NCBI GenBank assembly: GCA_964585245.1
Contig: CAZPCV010000005.1
Coordinates: forward strand, 1 to 42,570
Length of the DNA: 42,570 bases
Origin: CAZEDL01 sp964585245
GTDB lineage: Bacteria; Patescibacteriota; Patescibacteriia; Magasanikbacterales; GWA2-37-8
Reading direction: 5' to 3'
The notes beneath the pieces are model-generated. The model ran no database searches. It saw only the letters and a list, made by a program, of their open reading frames with translations, and had not been told where the DNA came from. Shown here piece after piece: positions 13,597-21,355 of the stretch. A program made the position numbers and the translations under genes. Positions within the stretch are counted from its first letter, which is position 1. Every line of letters begins with the position of its first letter.

Positions 13597-15330
13597 TTAT
13601 CGCTCTTTTGGAATAGTATAATAATCTAAGACAAATTTCATAATATCATGAAATACCGGTGCAGCGGTAGACTCGGCAAATTTCCGGGCAGGTTCTTCAT
13701 ACTTTACCACGACAACTACCCGTGGATCACGGGCGGTAGCAAACCCAACGAGAGTCTGATTAGTACGGTCGCCATACCCACCTTGCCCGGCAATCTGCGC
13801 CGTGCCGGTTTTGCCGCCAATATAATAATCCGGAAACTTAGCCAGTCGATAACTAGCACCCTTATCGACTACAGAAACAAGCATGCCAGAAATCAGCTTG
13901 GCGGCACGTGGTGAAATCACTTGCTCCACCAACTGGGGCAGCGTTTTATCTTTATGCCCATCTGGATAACGTACTTCTTCTACTAAATACGGTTTGGGCA
14001 GTTGACCATCATTTACCAGCGCCGAATAAGCAGCAGCTAGCTGAATCGGGGTCGCGGTCAACCCCTGCCCGAATGATCCTACTGCCCCATAAATCGGCGA
14101 TTTTTTACTGAGTGAAGAAATATCGCCCGGAGCTTCAGAACCGAGCGTAATCCCAGTGCGTTCGCCAAAACCGAATTTCTCGGCATATTTTTTGAACTTC
14201 TCACTACCAATCTTTTCTTCTATCCAAATCATGCCGGTATTTATGGAATTTTCCAAGACCCCGATCATCGTTTGTCGGCCATAACATTTATCTAACGCGT
14301 TATGGATAGTATACTCGGCAATCTTCCTTTCGCAGGGATCTACAAACGTAGTTTCGGGCTGCACCAATCCCAGTTCCAGTGCAATCGCCATTGTAATCGG
14401 TTTAAAGACCGAACCTGGTTCGTAGGGGGTAAAAACGGTGCGGTTATTAAAGACACTTAGATCAGTGATTGACGAATAATTATTAGGGTCAAAATCCGGC
14501 AAACTACACATGGCGAGAATAGCCCCGGTTTTCGGATCCATCATTACCAACGCCGCGCTTTTGGCCTGGTATTCGACTAAACCCTGCCGCAAGCGTTCGC
14601 ACGCCATATACTGCAACGTACGGTCGATAGTAAGCAACAGATCCGCCCCATCCTCGGAGGGATGCAATGTTCTGCCGGCCAACGTGATCCAGCTGCCCAA
14701 CGCCCCGCGCGCACCCAAGACAAACCCGGGTTTACCGGCGATTTTTTTATTCCAATAGCCTTCCACGCCATAATTCCCTACCATATCGCCCGCATCGTTA
14801 AAATTCACGAAACCAAGCAACGGCCCGGCGATATTTCCTTCTGGGTAATAACGGAATTCCTGGGGAGTAGCATAAATTCCGGCTAAATTTTTGGCTTTTA
14901 TTGCCAGCATTGTTTCTTCGGGAACTTTCTTTTCGAGCGGACGATACACTTGAGTATTTTTATTCAGGCGTTCGGTAAGTTGTTGTTTTTTTTCTTCGGT
15001 ATCATAGCCAAATAAGGCCGCCAATTGAGCGCTCGTGGTAGCTACTTCGGCCGCAGGAATGTCCTTGGGCACGGCATAGATCAAATAATACTGCTTGTTT
15101 ACCGCCACGGGGTATTCCTGTTTGGTGCGTGTATCCTGAAATAAAATTTCGCCACGTTTGGGATGCAGTTGCTGATAAATTTCGTGGCTATTAAGGGCAA
15201 ACAAACTGTAATAATCATGCTCTACTACCTGCAATATAAATAATCGAACCAACACCCAGCCGGCCAGAGCGAAAAAAAATAACGCCACGAGGCGCAGACG
15301 ATTATCAGTTGTAGAAGCTTTCTTGAGCAT
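13597..15330 (-). CDS. ftsI: Class B penicillin-binding protein (FtsI/PBP2-like transpeptidase)
   Basis: 577 aa, membrane-anchored peptidoglycan transpeptidase of septal or elongation type. One N-terminal transmembrane segment (about 13-35) precedes the class B dimerisation domain. The transpeptidase domain has SxxK as Ser307-Val-Phe-Lys310 in PYEPGSVFKP, SxN as Ser362-Ile-Asn364, and KTG at 507-509 in GGKTGTAQ. The length and ending match FtsI/SpoVD-type proteins and there is no PASTA domain. First gene of the ftsI-murF-udg operon. A TATAAT box lies 19 bases before the ATG, inside a large palindrome (15351-15396), so a short leader and operator control are likely. Confidence 0.9.
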   Translation of the reverse strand: MLKKASTTDNRLRLVALFFFALAGWVLVRLFILQVVEHDYYSLFALNSHEIYQQLHPKRGEILFQDTRTKQEYPVAVNKQYYLIYAVPKDIPAAEVATTSAQLAALFGYDTEEKKQQLTERLNKNTQVYRPLEKKVPEETMLAIKAKNLAGIYATPQEFRYYPEGNIAGPLLGFVNFNDAGDMVGNYGVEGYWNKKIAGKPGFVLGARGALGSWITLAGRTLHPSEDGADLLLTIDRTLQYMACERLRQGLVEYQAKSAALVMMDPKTGAILAMCSLPDFDPNNYSSITDLSVFNNRTVFTPYEPGSVFKPITMAIALELGLVQPETTFVDPCERKIAEYTIHNALDKCYGRQTMIGVLENSINTGMIWIEEKIGSEKFKKYAEKFGFGERTGITLGSEAPGDISSLSKKSPIYGAVGSFGQGLTATPIQLAAAYSALVNDGQLPKPYLVEEVRYPDGHKDKTLPQLVEQVISPRAAKLISGMLVSVVDKGASYRLAKFPDYYIGGKTGTAQIAGQGGYGDRTNQTLVGFATARDPRVVVVVKYEEPARKFAESTAAPVFHDIMKFVLDYYTIPKER

Positions 15331-15348
15331 ACAAAAATCTTGAATGTC

Positions 15349-15396
15349 ATTATATACCCAAAAGCAAATTAATTGCGAATGTGTTTTGGGTATATA
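15349..15396 (-). promoter_or_regulatory. ftsI promoter -10 inside a nested palindrome (putative operator)
   Basis: Minus-strand TATAAT at 15354-15349. A 13-bp perfect inverted repeat TATATACCCAAAA / TTTTGGGTATATA occupies 15351-15363 and 15384-15396. Its spacer holds a second near-palindrome, GCAAATTAATTGC. No clear -35 is seen. The layout suits a repressor or activator site overlapping the promoter. Confidence 0.5.
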
Positions 15397-15491
15397 CTCA
15401 CGGCGCTCGCAAAAAATGAAATAACTATTTCGCTTTTTACTCGCTGGTGATTATAGCCCCTTTTTATATTTCCAACAAATAGGCCGCCATT

Positions 15492-15518
15492 AAAAAACCC
15501 CGGGAAGAAACCGGGGTT
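15492..15518 (-). terminator. Terminator of typA
   Basis: On the minus strand, AACCCCGG/CCGGGGTT stem (15511-15518 with 15496-15503) with a 7-base loop, followed by T's. It lies 20 bases past the typA stop. Confidence 0.85.
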
Positions 15519-15537
15519 AATATATTATCACTACTAG

Positions 15538-17343
15538 TTAAGCGCTTTTCGCTTTGCGGCGCGCTTCGTTTTCATTCAGAATCATCTTGCGGATGCGAAC
15601 ATTTTTTGGGGTAATTTCTACCAACTCATCATCCCCGATATATTCAAGTGCATCTTCTAATTCCATAATTTTAGGGGCGTTGAAATGCTCGGCGCTACCA
15701 TCACCTTTCGAACGCATGTTCGAGAGCTGTTTCATTTTACACACATTGATACGCAAATCACCGCTCCGATTGTTCTGGCCCACTACCTGGCCTTCATAGA
15801 CATCGATATTAGGACCCACAAACATCACCCCGCGATCCTGAACACCTAACAAACCATACAAAGCAGTAGTACCCGTTTCGTGTGCTACAAGCGAACCCTG
15901 GTTGCGCTCTTTCCAGTTACCCGGATCAGGTAAATAATCATGGAAGATACTATGCATGATGCCCAAGCCTTTCGTATCAGTCAGAAATTCAGTACGGTAG
16001 CCGAATAAACCACGGGTTGGGATAATAAATTCCATAAACATGATCCCGTTTTCACTTTTCATATCCTTGAGCTGGCCGTTGCGGCTGCCCATTTTTTGCA
16101 TAATGACGCCATTATATTGTTCAGGCACTTCAATATACACCTGATCATATGGACACATTTTTTGTCCGTTAATTTCTTTCATAATTACCTGCGGACGCGA
16201 TACCTGGAATTCAAATCCATCGCGGCGCATACGTTCGATCAATACGGCTAAATGAAGCTCGCCACGCCCAGACACGATCCAATCACCCGTGGGGCCGTCT
16301 TCTACTTTTAGAGCCACATCGTTTTCGGCTTCTTTGAATAAACGTTCCCGGATCTGACGCGAAGTACTGTAATCCCCTTCTTTACCGGCAAATGGTGAAT
16401 CGTTTACAGAGAAGGTCATTTTTACAGTCGGTTCATCAATCGTAATGATGGGCAAAGCGACCGGAGATTGCACATCGGCAATGGTGTCACCAATTGTAAT
16501 ATCAGGGTTACCAGCTACGGCCACTACATCGCCTACTTCGGCACTTTCAATTTCTACCCGATCCAGCCCGGCAAAAGTCATGAGCGCAGTTAAGCGGTAT
16601 TTTTTCATCTCGCCAGCACGGTTAATATGCATTACTTCCTGACCCTTTTTAATCGCCCCATTATAAATACGTCCAATCGCGATACGGCCCTTAAAATTAT
16701 CCGGCACGGTAGAAACTGCCAACATCTGAAGAGGTTTGGTAGCGTCGCCGCTTGGTGCTGGAACTTTCTTTAAAATAGTTTCAAAAATCGGCGTAATATC
16801 GGTCATCGCGGCTAAATCTGGAGTCAACCCCGCTTTTCCCTGCTTGGCCGAGGCAAACACCACCGGGAAATCGGCCACCTCGTCACTGGCACCTAATTCC
16901 AAGAATAATTCGAGGGTTTTGTCGAGCACATATTGTATCCGGGCATCTGGCTTATCAATCTTGTTTACAACCACAATTACCCGATGATTCATCTGCAAGG
17001 CCTTACGCAATACGAAGCGAGTCTGAGGCATCGGACCTTCCTTGGCATCAACGAGTAACAAACAGCCATCGGCCATTTTAAGGACGCGCTCTACTTCACC
17101 TCCGAAATCCGCATGGCCGGGGGTATCGATAATGTTGATTTTGGTATCTCCCCATTGTACAGAGGCGTTTTTTGAAAAAATCGTAATACCGCGTTCGCGT
17201 TCCAAGTCGTTGTTGTCCATGATTGTAGTGACTTCGGCGAATTCTTTGGCTAATTTGGTTTTGGATTGGCGCAGCAAGGCATCCACGAGCGTGGTTTTGC
17301 CGTGGTCAACGTGCGCAATAATAGCGATGTTACGAATGTTCAT
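15538..17343 (-). CDS. typA: Ribosome-associated translational GTPase TypA/BipA
   Basis: 601 aa, the usual length. GTPase related to EF-G/LepA that acts on ribosomes and in assembly or stress adaptation. G1 AHVDHGKTT (10-18), switch RGITIFSKNAS with G2 Thr, G3 DTPGHADF, G4 NKIDKPDA, G5 SAKQG are all present. Domains II, III, V and the BipA-specific C-terminal domain follow (SKGDGSAEHFNAPKIMELEDALEY region). Monocistronic: a terminator follows the gene and another precedes it. The leader contains an inverted repeat (17354-17363/17398-17407). Confidence 0.95.
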   Translation of the reverse strand: MNIRNIAIIAHVDHGKTTLVDALLRQSKTKLAKEFAEVTTIMDNNDLERERGITIFSKNASVQWGDTKINIIDTPGHADFGGEVERVLKMADGCLLLVDAKEGPMPQTRFVLRKALQMNHRVIVVVNKIDKPDARIQYVLDKTLELFLELGASDEVADFPVVFASAKQGKAGLTPDLAAMTDITPIFETILKKVPAPSGDATKPLQMLAVSTVPDNFKGRIAIGRIYNGAIKKGQEVMHINRAGEMKKYRLTALMTFAGLDRVEIESAEVGDVVAVAGNPDITIGDTIADVQSPVALPIITIDEPTVKMTFSVNDSPFAGKEGDYSTSRQIRERLFKEAENDVALKVEDGPTGDWIVSGRGELHLAVLIERMRRDGFEFQVSRPQVIMKEINGQKMCPYDQVYIEVPEQYNGVIMQKMGSRNGQLKDMKSENGIMFMEFIIPTRGLFGYRTEFLTDTKGLGIMHSIFHDYLPDPGNWKERNQGSLVAHETGTTALYGLLGVQDRGVMFVGPNIDVYEGQVVGQNNRSGDLRINVCKMKQLSNMRSKGDGSAEHFNAPKIMELEDALEYIGDDELVEITPKNVRIRKMILNENEARRKAKSA

Positions 17344-17353
17344 ACAGTACTAA

Positions 17354-17407
17354 GAGCAAGGAACAGAGAACAAGAATAGTATGTAATTTATTCTTTATTC
17401 CTTGCTC
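17354..17407 (-). promoter_or_regulatory. Self-complementary leader of typA
   Basis: GAGCAAGGAA (17354-17363) and TTCCTTGCTC (17398-17407) are perfect inverted arms. Within them AAGAATA and TATTCTT pair again. The hairpin would form in the typA leader RNA, starting 10 bases from the start codon, or act as an operator around a TACTAT box. Confidence 0.4.
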
Positions 17408-17424
17408 GGGGTTGCCATATTAAT

Positions 17425-17448
17425 AAAAAAACTGCTTAGGGGAAGCAG
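17425..17448 (-). terminator. Terminator downstream of the small secreted-protein gene
   Basis: Minus strand: CTGCTT-CCCCT-AAGCAG stem-loop followed by seven T's. A further GC-rich stem (GGCCGCC/GGCGGCC, about 17510-17542) lies between it and the upstream gene. Confidence 0.75.
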
Positions 17449-17562
17449 ATTTAACTTCGCTTAGGTTATACCACATTGACTCAAAAAAATCAATAGTGAG
17501 GATGGGTGGCCGCCGCTCAGGGGCCCAGATGAGAGGCGGCCCTAGAAGGGATGGGTTGCGCC

Positions 17563-18030
17563 CTACCAATCAAAGACAGTAGGACTCCAGACTGCCGACA
17601 GGTTGGCTGACCCTGCCTGCCCGAAAGTTAAAAGGAGCGAAGGGTGATACCACTTCGGTCCGGTAACTAATTCCAAACCCCCCGAAAATTCAGGCCACTG
17701 CGGACGCTCTAACGAAACGACGAGCTGGACCACTGGTCCGAGCATGAGACCAGATTGCCCGAGCGGATCTAAAAAATCGACCGAAAGATAAGAAGTGTGG
17801 GTTTGCGGACAAAATCCAAGCGTGAAAGAAGTTATATATTTTTTCCTCCACAAACGTTGGTAGCCTGCGCCGAAACAGGCTTCTATCTGTGGGGTCTCGC
17901 CATCTATAAGCGCAAGATCAATATCCGCTACTAGTAATAGACTGTGGATCTTTTCCTGACCACAAACTACAGCCGGAAATAAAAAAAGAACGATCAACGA
18001 CAGCACGGCGAGAAGATGCATGCGACGCAT
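17563..18030 (-). CDS. Small secreted protein of unknown function
   Basis: 155 aa. The N-terminus MRRMHLLAVLSLIVLFLFPAV, followed by VCGQEK, is a clear Sec signal peptide with cleavage near residue 24. The mature part alternates short hydrophobic strands with turns (DIDLALIDG, YITSFTLGF, GPVVQLVVSL, GGLELVTGP), suggesting an all-beta fold. A strong Shine-Dalgarno (AAGGAGG, about six bases before the ATG) decides the start and is unusual for this window. Together with the next gene it forms a pair of exported beta-rich proteins of similar build. Function unknown. Base composition is more GC-rich than in the neighbours. Confidence 0.65.
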   Translation of the reverse strand: MRRMHLLAVLSLIVLFLFPAVVCGQEKIHSLLLVADIDLALIDGETPQIEACFGAGYQRLWRKKYITSFTLGFCPQTHTSYLSVDFLDPLGQSGLMLGPVVQLVVSLERPQWPEFSGGLELVTGPKWYHPSLLLTFGQAGSANLSAVWSPTVFDW

Positions 18031-18145
18031 AGTTTCCTCCTTGATGATGTTTGGAAACTTATTTTAAGCGCTAGAAATAACGATCAAAATGAGTTTGCCA
18101 GACAGTCGAGAAGTTCGAAGGGGCTCGGTCTGGCAGAGGATTGGT

Positions 18146-18700
18146 TTAATGGTGGCAAAGCTTGGTGGGTCCGAAAGCCCACCGCAGGAAAGTCGAAGCA
18201 CCGGGGAGACTGTGCCCCGGAGCGATTTCCAGCGCTCCTCCGATGATGCCGCCGACTGAATTATTGCAACTGACGGCGATATCAATGGCCGGCCCGAAGA
18301 CAGCACCGGCCACAGCGTTGGGGCCATCGGTAAAAACTACGACCCCACCGAGGCCGATCAGAACCCTCTCCTGAACTCGCCACAGAGCAGCGAGTGAGAG
18401 GGGGAGCTGGAGTGAAGGGCGCACTCCCTCCGTTTCGAAATGCCACTGGTGCCCAACCCCAAGCTCTACCTGAAGGACGAGTTTGCGCTGTAGAAGCTCA
18501 AGGTCCAAGGCCAGACCCACGTCCCCGTCAGCGACGGGGAGGAGGTGGTAACCCGCCTCCGTCTTTCGAGCGAAGACAGAGGCTGAGACGCTCACCGTGG
18601 GCTTCAAGGCCCAGTGGGGGCTATCTTTATGGTTATCCGCACGTGCATTACTCACCGTGAGTGATGCCACGAAAAGCCACAAAAGAATCATTGTCCGCAT
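18146..18700 (-). CDS. Secreted beta-rich protein of unknown function
   Basis: 184 aa from the ATG at 18700. The in-frame ATG further upstream would place a charged segment before the signal peptide, and a purine-rich RBS (GAGAGG) precedes 18700. The signal peptide is MRTMILLWLFVASLTVSNARA, with cleavage near ARA-DNH. The mature protein has repeated amphipathic strands and glycine turns (LALDLELLQRKLVLQVELGVG, GAVFGPAIDIAVS, GGIIGGALEI), reminiscent of small barrel or sandwich proteins. It lies 115 bp upstream of the other secreted protein. The region is GC-rich. No family recognised; an outer-membrane barrel is unlikely if the host lacks an outer membrane. Confidence 0.6.
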   Translation of the reverse strand: MRTMILLWLFVASLTVSNARADNHKDSPHWALKPTVSVSASVFARKTEAGYHLLPVADGDVGLALDLELLQRKLVLQVELGVGHQWHFETEGVRPSLQLPLSLAALWRVQERVLIGLGGVVVFTDGPNAVAGAVFGPAIDIAVSCNNSVGGIIGGALEIAPGHSLPGASTFLRWAFGPTKLCHH

Positions 18701-18763
18701 TGTTTTACGACCTCTCGAAAAAGAGTTCGCCAGAATGTAAGCACCACGCTTAATTCTGACATG

Positions 18764-18799
18764 TAAAAAAATCAAGAATAGTCACGATCTTTTTACATG
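18764..18799. repeat. Inverted repeat upstream of the secreted-protein pair
   Basis: ATGTAAAAA near 18761-18770 and TTTTTACAT near 18790-18799 form arms around a spacer that includes AATC/GAT. It could be an operator or terminator. It lies about 60-100 bp upstream of the ATG at 18700. Confidence 0.4.
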
Positions 18800-18839
18800 C
18801 CACTAAATTAAGGCAATACTTTTACTAAACCAATCTAAG

Positions 18840-19030
18840 AAGAAAATAAGGAACAGAGATCCCGACCTGAATCGGGATAGCCCGCACATAAGGCAAGCTC
18901 CCTTACACAGAACAAGCTCGAACTAATTCGAACGTATTCTCTGCAAAGTCGCTCACTAAGATGTGGGCCCTGTATCGCACTATTTTCTTGTTGTAAAGAG
19001 CGAAAACTTATCTTAATTTCAAGATAAGGA
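18840..19030 (-). ncRNA. Structured noncoding RNA candidate, 6S-like architecture
   Basis: A strong minus-strand promoter predicts a transcript beginning near 19030, with no convincing ORF. Arms AAGAAAATA (18983-18975) and TATTTTCTT (near 18848-18838) close a long structure. Inside are ACAG/CTGT, GCCCACAT pairing with ATGTGCGGGC, a terminal hairpin CAGAGAAT...TTCTG holding TTCGAA/TTCGA, a small TAAGG/CCTTA hairpin, and ATCCCGA/TCGGGAT on the 3' side. A closing stem, an interior bubble with a side hairpin and a terminal stem in about 190 nt is the general build of 6S RNA. A CTTATCTT/AAGATAAG hairpin lies at the 5' end. Identity as 6S is a suggestion only. Confidence 0.45.
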
Positions 19031-19036
19031 AGCACT

Positions 19037-19065
19037 AGTATACACGAAAAAACCCTTTTTTGCAA
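19037..19065 (-). promoter_or_regulatory. Sigma-70-type promoter of the ncRNA candidate
   Basis: Minus strand: -35 TTGCAA (19065-19060), 17-base spacer, -10 TATACT (19042-19037). Start predicted around 19030. The nearest downstream ORF begins more than 300 bases away. Confidence 0.7.
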
Positions 19066-19096
19066 GGCTAAAAAGGTGTGGACAACTGTTGCCAGC

Positions 19097-19125
19097 AAAA
19101 AAAAGGCCTTTATAGAGCCTTTTTT
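19097..19125 (-). terminator. Terminator after the flavoprotein gene (bidirectional)
   Basis: AAAAAAGGC (19099-19107) pairs with GCCTTTTTT (19117-19125), giving T-runs on both strands. It ends the minus-strand reductase gene. Confidence 0.8.
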
Positions 19126-19151
19126 CTATTTTATGGGGTTACATTTGTATA

Positions 19152-19856
19152 CTAAAAAATCTCAAAACGAATTTGTTTCATGGGCACCTGATTGGCCAAT
19201 AGTATTGCCCGCACATCTTTTATCATGGGTAGGCTGCCACACACAAAATATTCTGTACCGCCCCCCGTTTCGTTATTAATATGAGCCGTAACCCTCCCCC
19301 TAGCCCCGGACCACGAATCATTTTCAGGGCGAGATAAGGTAATTATATGTTTAAAATTTGGGCACATGCCAGCTAATTTTTGTAATTCTTCCGCCCAAAA
19401 GATATCGGCTTCCATCCGTACTCCAAAAATTAATTCTAAGTGTTCATCGGGTAATCCTGCCTCCACCCGATCGGCGATAATACTCATAATCGGAGCGAGG
19501 CCTGTACCGGTGCCAATAAAAACTTTACGAGATGGCAAATCAGAACTAGTCACAAATCGTCCTTCCGGGCCCGTAAAAATAATTGTCTCGCCCGGGTTTA
19601 ATTTTTTAAGATACTCCGAAGCGATACCGCCTGGAATAATTTTGATGGCAAAATCCAGATATGGCGCAGATGGAGCCGAAGCGACCGAATAACTACGCCA
19701 GACAAATTGACTTGCGTGAGGAATTTTGAACTGTACAAATTGTCCGGCTTGAAAGGCGAAATCTGCTGGCCGGGAAAACCGAAAAACAGCTACATCGGGA
19801 GTAACCAGGCGAACTTCGGTGAGGGTAGCGCTATATTCTGTCTTCAGCACGCTCAT
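19152..19856 (-). CDS. FAD-dependent ferredoxin/flavodoxin reductase-like oxidoreductase
   Basis: 234 aa, two-domain ferredoxin-NADP reductase fold. The FAD domain has the RSYS motif (about 54-57, VWRSYSVAS) and GGIASEYL. The nucleotide domain has GTGTGLAPI (about 115-123) and FGVRMEADIFWAEEL. The C-terminus has YFVCGSLPMIKDVRAIL, closing with an aromatic FEIF. There is no N- or C-terminal Fe-S domain, so it would pass electrons from NAD(P)H to a separate ferredoxin; a small ferredoxin is encoded at 26486. It is divergent from the suf operon with a 90-bp shared upstream region, which suggests a link to Fe-S assembly reductant supply, but that is inference. Confidence 0.85.
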   Translation of the reverse strand: MSVLKTEYSATLTEVRLVTPDVAVFRFSRPADFAFQAGQFVQFKIPHASQFVWRSYSVASAPSAPYLDFAIKIIPGGIASEYLKKLNPGETIIFTGPEGRFVTSSDLPSRKVFIGTGTGLAPIMSIIADRVEAGLPDEHLELIFGVRMEADIFWAEELQKLAGMCPNFKHIITLSRPENDSWSGARGRVTAHINNETGGGTEYFVCGSLPMIKDVRAILLANQVPMKQIRFEIF

Positions 19857-19859
19857 ACA

Positions 19860-19889
19860 TTGACAAAATGGCTAAAAATAGAGTAAAAT
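19860..19889 (+). promoter_or_regulatory. Promoter of the suf operon
   Basis: -35 TTGACA (19860-19865), 18-base spacer, -10 TAAAAT (19884-19889), giving a leader of about 50 bases before sufB. A second TACAAT box (19930-19935) sits 10 bases from the ATG and could yield a nearly leaderless transcript. Confidence 0.6.
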
Positions 19890-19945
19890 TAACAAAATAT
19901 TCTTGAGTATACCAGGTTAAAAAAAAATGTACAATTCTCAATAGC

Positions 19946-21349
19946 ATGCCCAAAACCCCGGCTCCCCAATTAGATCGTACACCATACGATACCGCCAACC
20001 CGGAAAGCATCAAATACAAAAGCCAGCCCGGACTGTCCGAAGCCATCGTACGGGAAATTTCTGGTCAAAAAAACGAACCCGAATGGATGCTGAACAAACG
20101 TCTGCAGGCTTTGGCATTGTATGAAAAAAAGCCACTGCCGGCGTGGGGGCCGGATTTATCCGGGCTAGACCTAGAAAAGATTATCTACTTTGTCCGGCCG
20201 GATACCGAAGAAGCGACTAACTGGGATAAGGTGCCAGACGAAATTAAAAAAACGTTTGACCGGCTCGGTATCCCCGAAGCAGAAAAAAAGGCTTTGGCGG
20301 GCGTGGGAGCGCAGTACGACTCCGACATGGTGTATCACAAATTGAAAAAGGAGTGGGAAAAACAAGGCGTTATTTTCGAGAACATGGATGTGGCGGTACA
20401 AAAATATCCCGAACTGGTACAAAAATATTTCATGACGCAATGCGTGCCGATCCATGATCACAAATTTGTCATGCTGCATGCGGCCGTGTGGAGCGGAGGC
20501 ACCTTTATCTATGTTCCAAAAAATGTAACCATTGATCTGCCTCTCCAGGCTTATTTCCGGATGAACGCGCGCTCGGGCGGGCAATTTGAGCATACGCTTA
20601 TCGTAGCGGACGAAGGCAGCAATATTCACTATATCGAAGGCTGTAGCGCTCCCCGTTACGGCACGAGCTCTCTCCACGCCGGGTGCGTAGAAATTTTTGT
20701 CCACGCCGGAGCACGGGTGCGTTATTCGTCCATCGAAAACTGGTCCAAAGATACGTATAACCTGAATACGAAACGGGCGCTCGTCGATGCCGACGGGGTG
20801 ATTGAATGGGTCAACGGCAATATGGGCAGCGGCACCACCATGTTGTATCCGTCTTCAATCCTGCGTGGTCGTGGTGCTCGCTCCGACTCGCTGGGGATTG
20901 CCTTTGCCGGCCCGGGCCAGCATCAGGATACGGGCGCCAAAGCCATTCATGTTGCGCCAAACACCAGCTCCAATATTATTTCAAAGTCTATTTCAGTGAA
21001 TGGGGGCATCAATACCTTTCGCGGCTTAATTCATATCACGCCCTCCGCCACGAACGTGAACGCGGCGATGGTTTGCGACGCACTCCTGATCGGCAAGCAG
21101 GCGGTAGCTAATACCATTCCGGAATTGAAAATTAAGAACGAAGAAGTCACCGTATCGCACGAAGCCAGAGTCGGCAAAATCGGCGAAGAAGAAATTTTTT
21201 ATTTACAGTCGCGTGGCTTGTCCGAACAAGAAGCGATCCGATTGATCGTATCGGGGTTTATCGAGCCGATTGTGAAAGCACTGCCGGTGGAATATGCGCT
21301 GGAATTAAATAAATTGATTGAGCTAGAGATGGAAGGGGCAGTGGGGTAA
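19946..21349 (+). CDS. sufB: Fe-S cluster scaffold protein SufB
   Basis: 467 aa, full length. Core subunit of the SUF scaffold that builds Fe-S clusters with the SufC ATPase. The N-terminal segment GLSEAIVREISGQKNEPEWMLNKR is diagnostic. The beta-helix core includes HDHKFVMLHAAVWSGG, QFEHTLIVADEGS and GCSAPRYGTSSLHAG, and the conserved cysteine region AAMVCDALLIG (Cys377). The end has VSHEARVGKI and GLSEQEAIRLIVSGFIEPI. It is the first gene of sufB-sufS-sufU-sufC; no sufD gene is present in the window, so SufB may act as a homodimer or SufD may be elsewhere. Confidence 0.95.
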   Translation: MPKTPAPQLDRTPYDTANPESIKYKSQPGLSEAIVREISGQKNEPEWMLNKRLQALALYEKKPLPAWGPDLSGLDLEKIIYFVRPDTEEATNWDKVPDEIKKTFDRLGIPEAEKKALAGVGAQYDSDMVYHKLKKEWEKQGVIFENMDVAVQKYPELVQKYFMTQCVPIHDHKFVMLHAAVWSGGTFIYVPKNVTIDLPLQAYFRMNARSGGQFEHTLIVADEGSNIHYIEGCSAPRYGTSSLHAGCVEIFVHAGARVRYSSIENWSKDTYNLNTKRALVDADGVIEWVNGNMGSGTTMLYPSSILRGRGARSDSLGIAFAGPGQHQDTGAKAIHVAPNTSSNIISKSISVNGGINTFRGLIHITPSATNVNAAMVCDALLIGKQAVANTIPELKIKNEEVTVSHEARVGKIGEEEIFYLQSRGLSEQEAIRLIVSGFIEPIVKALPVEYALELNKLIELEMEGAVG

Positions 21350-21355
21350 ATTACT

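Noticed and set aside
18146..18775. Longer start of the secreted protein at 18775
   Set aside because: It would place a charged segment before the signal peptide; the ATG at 18700 has a purine-rich RBS.
18840..19030. tmRNA or RNase P RNA
   Set aside because: The transcript is too short for tmRNA, has no tRNA-like ends or tag ORF, and lacks the conserved RNase P core motifs.
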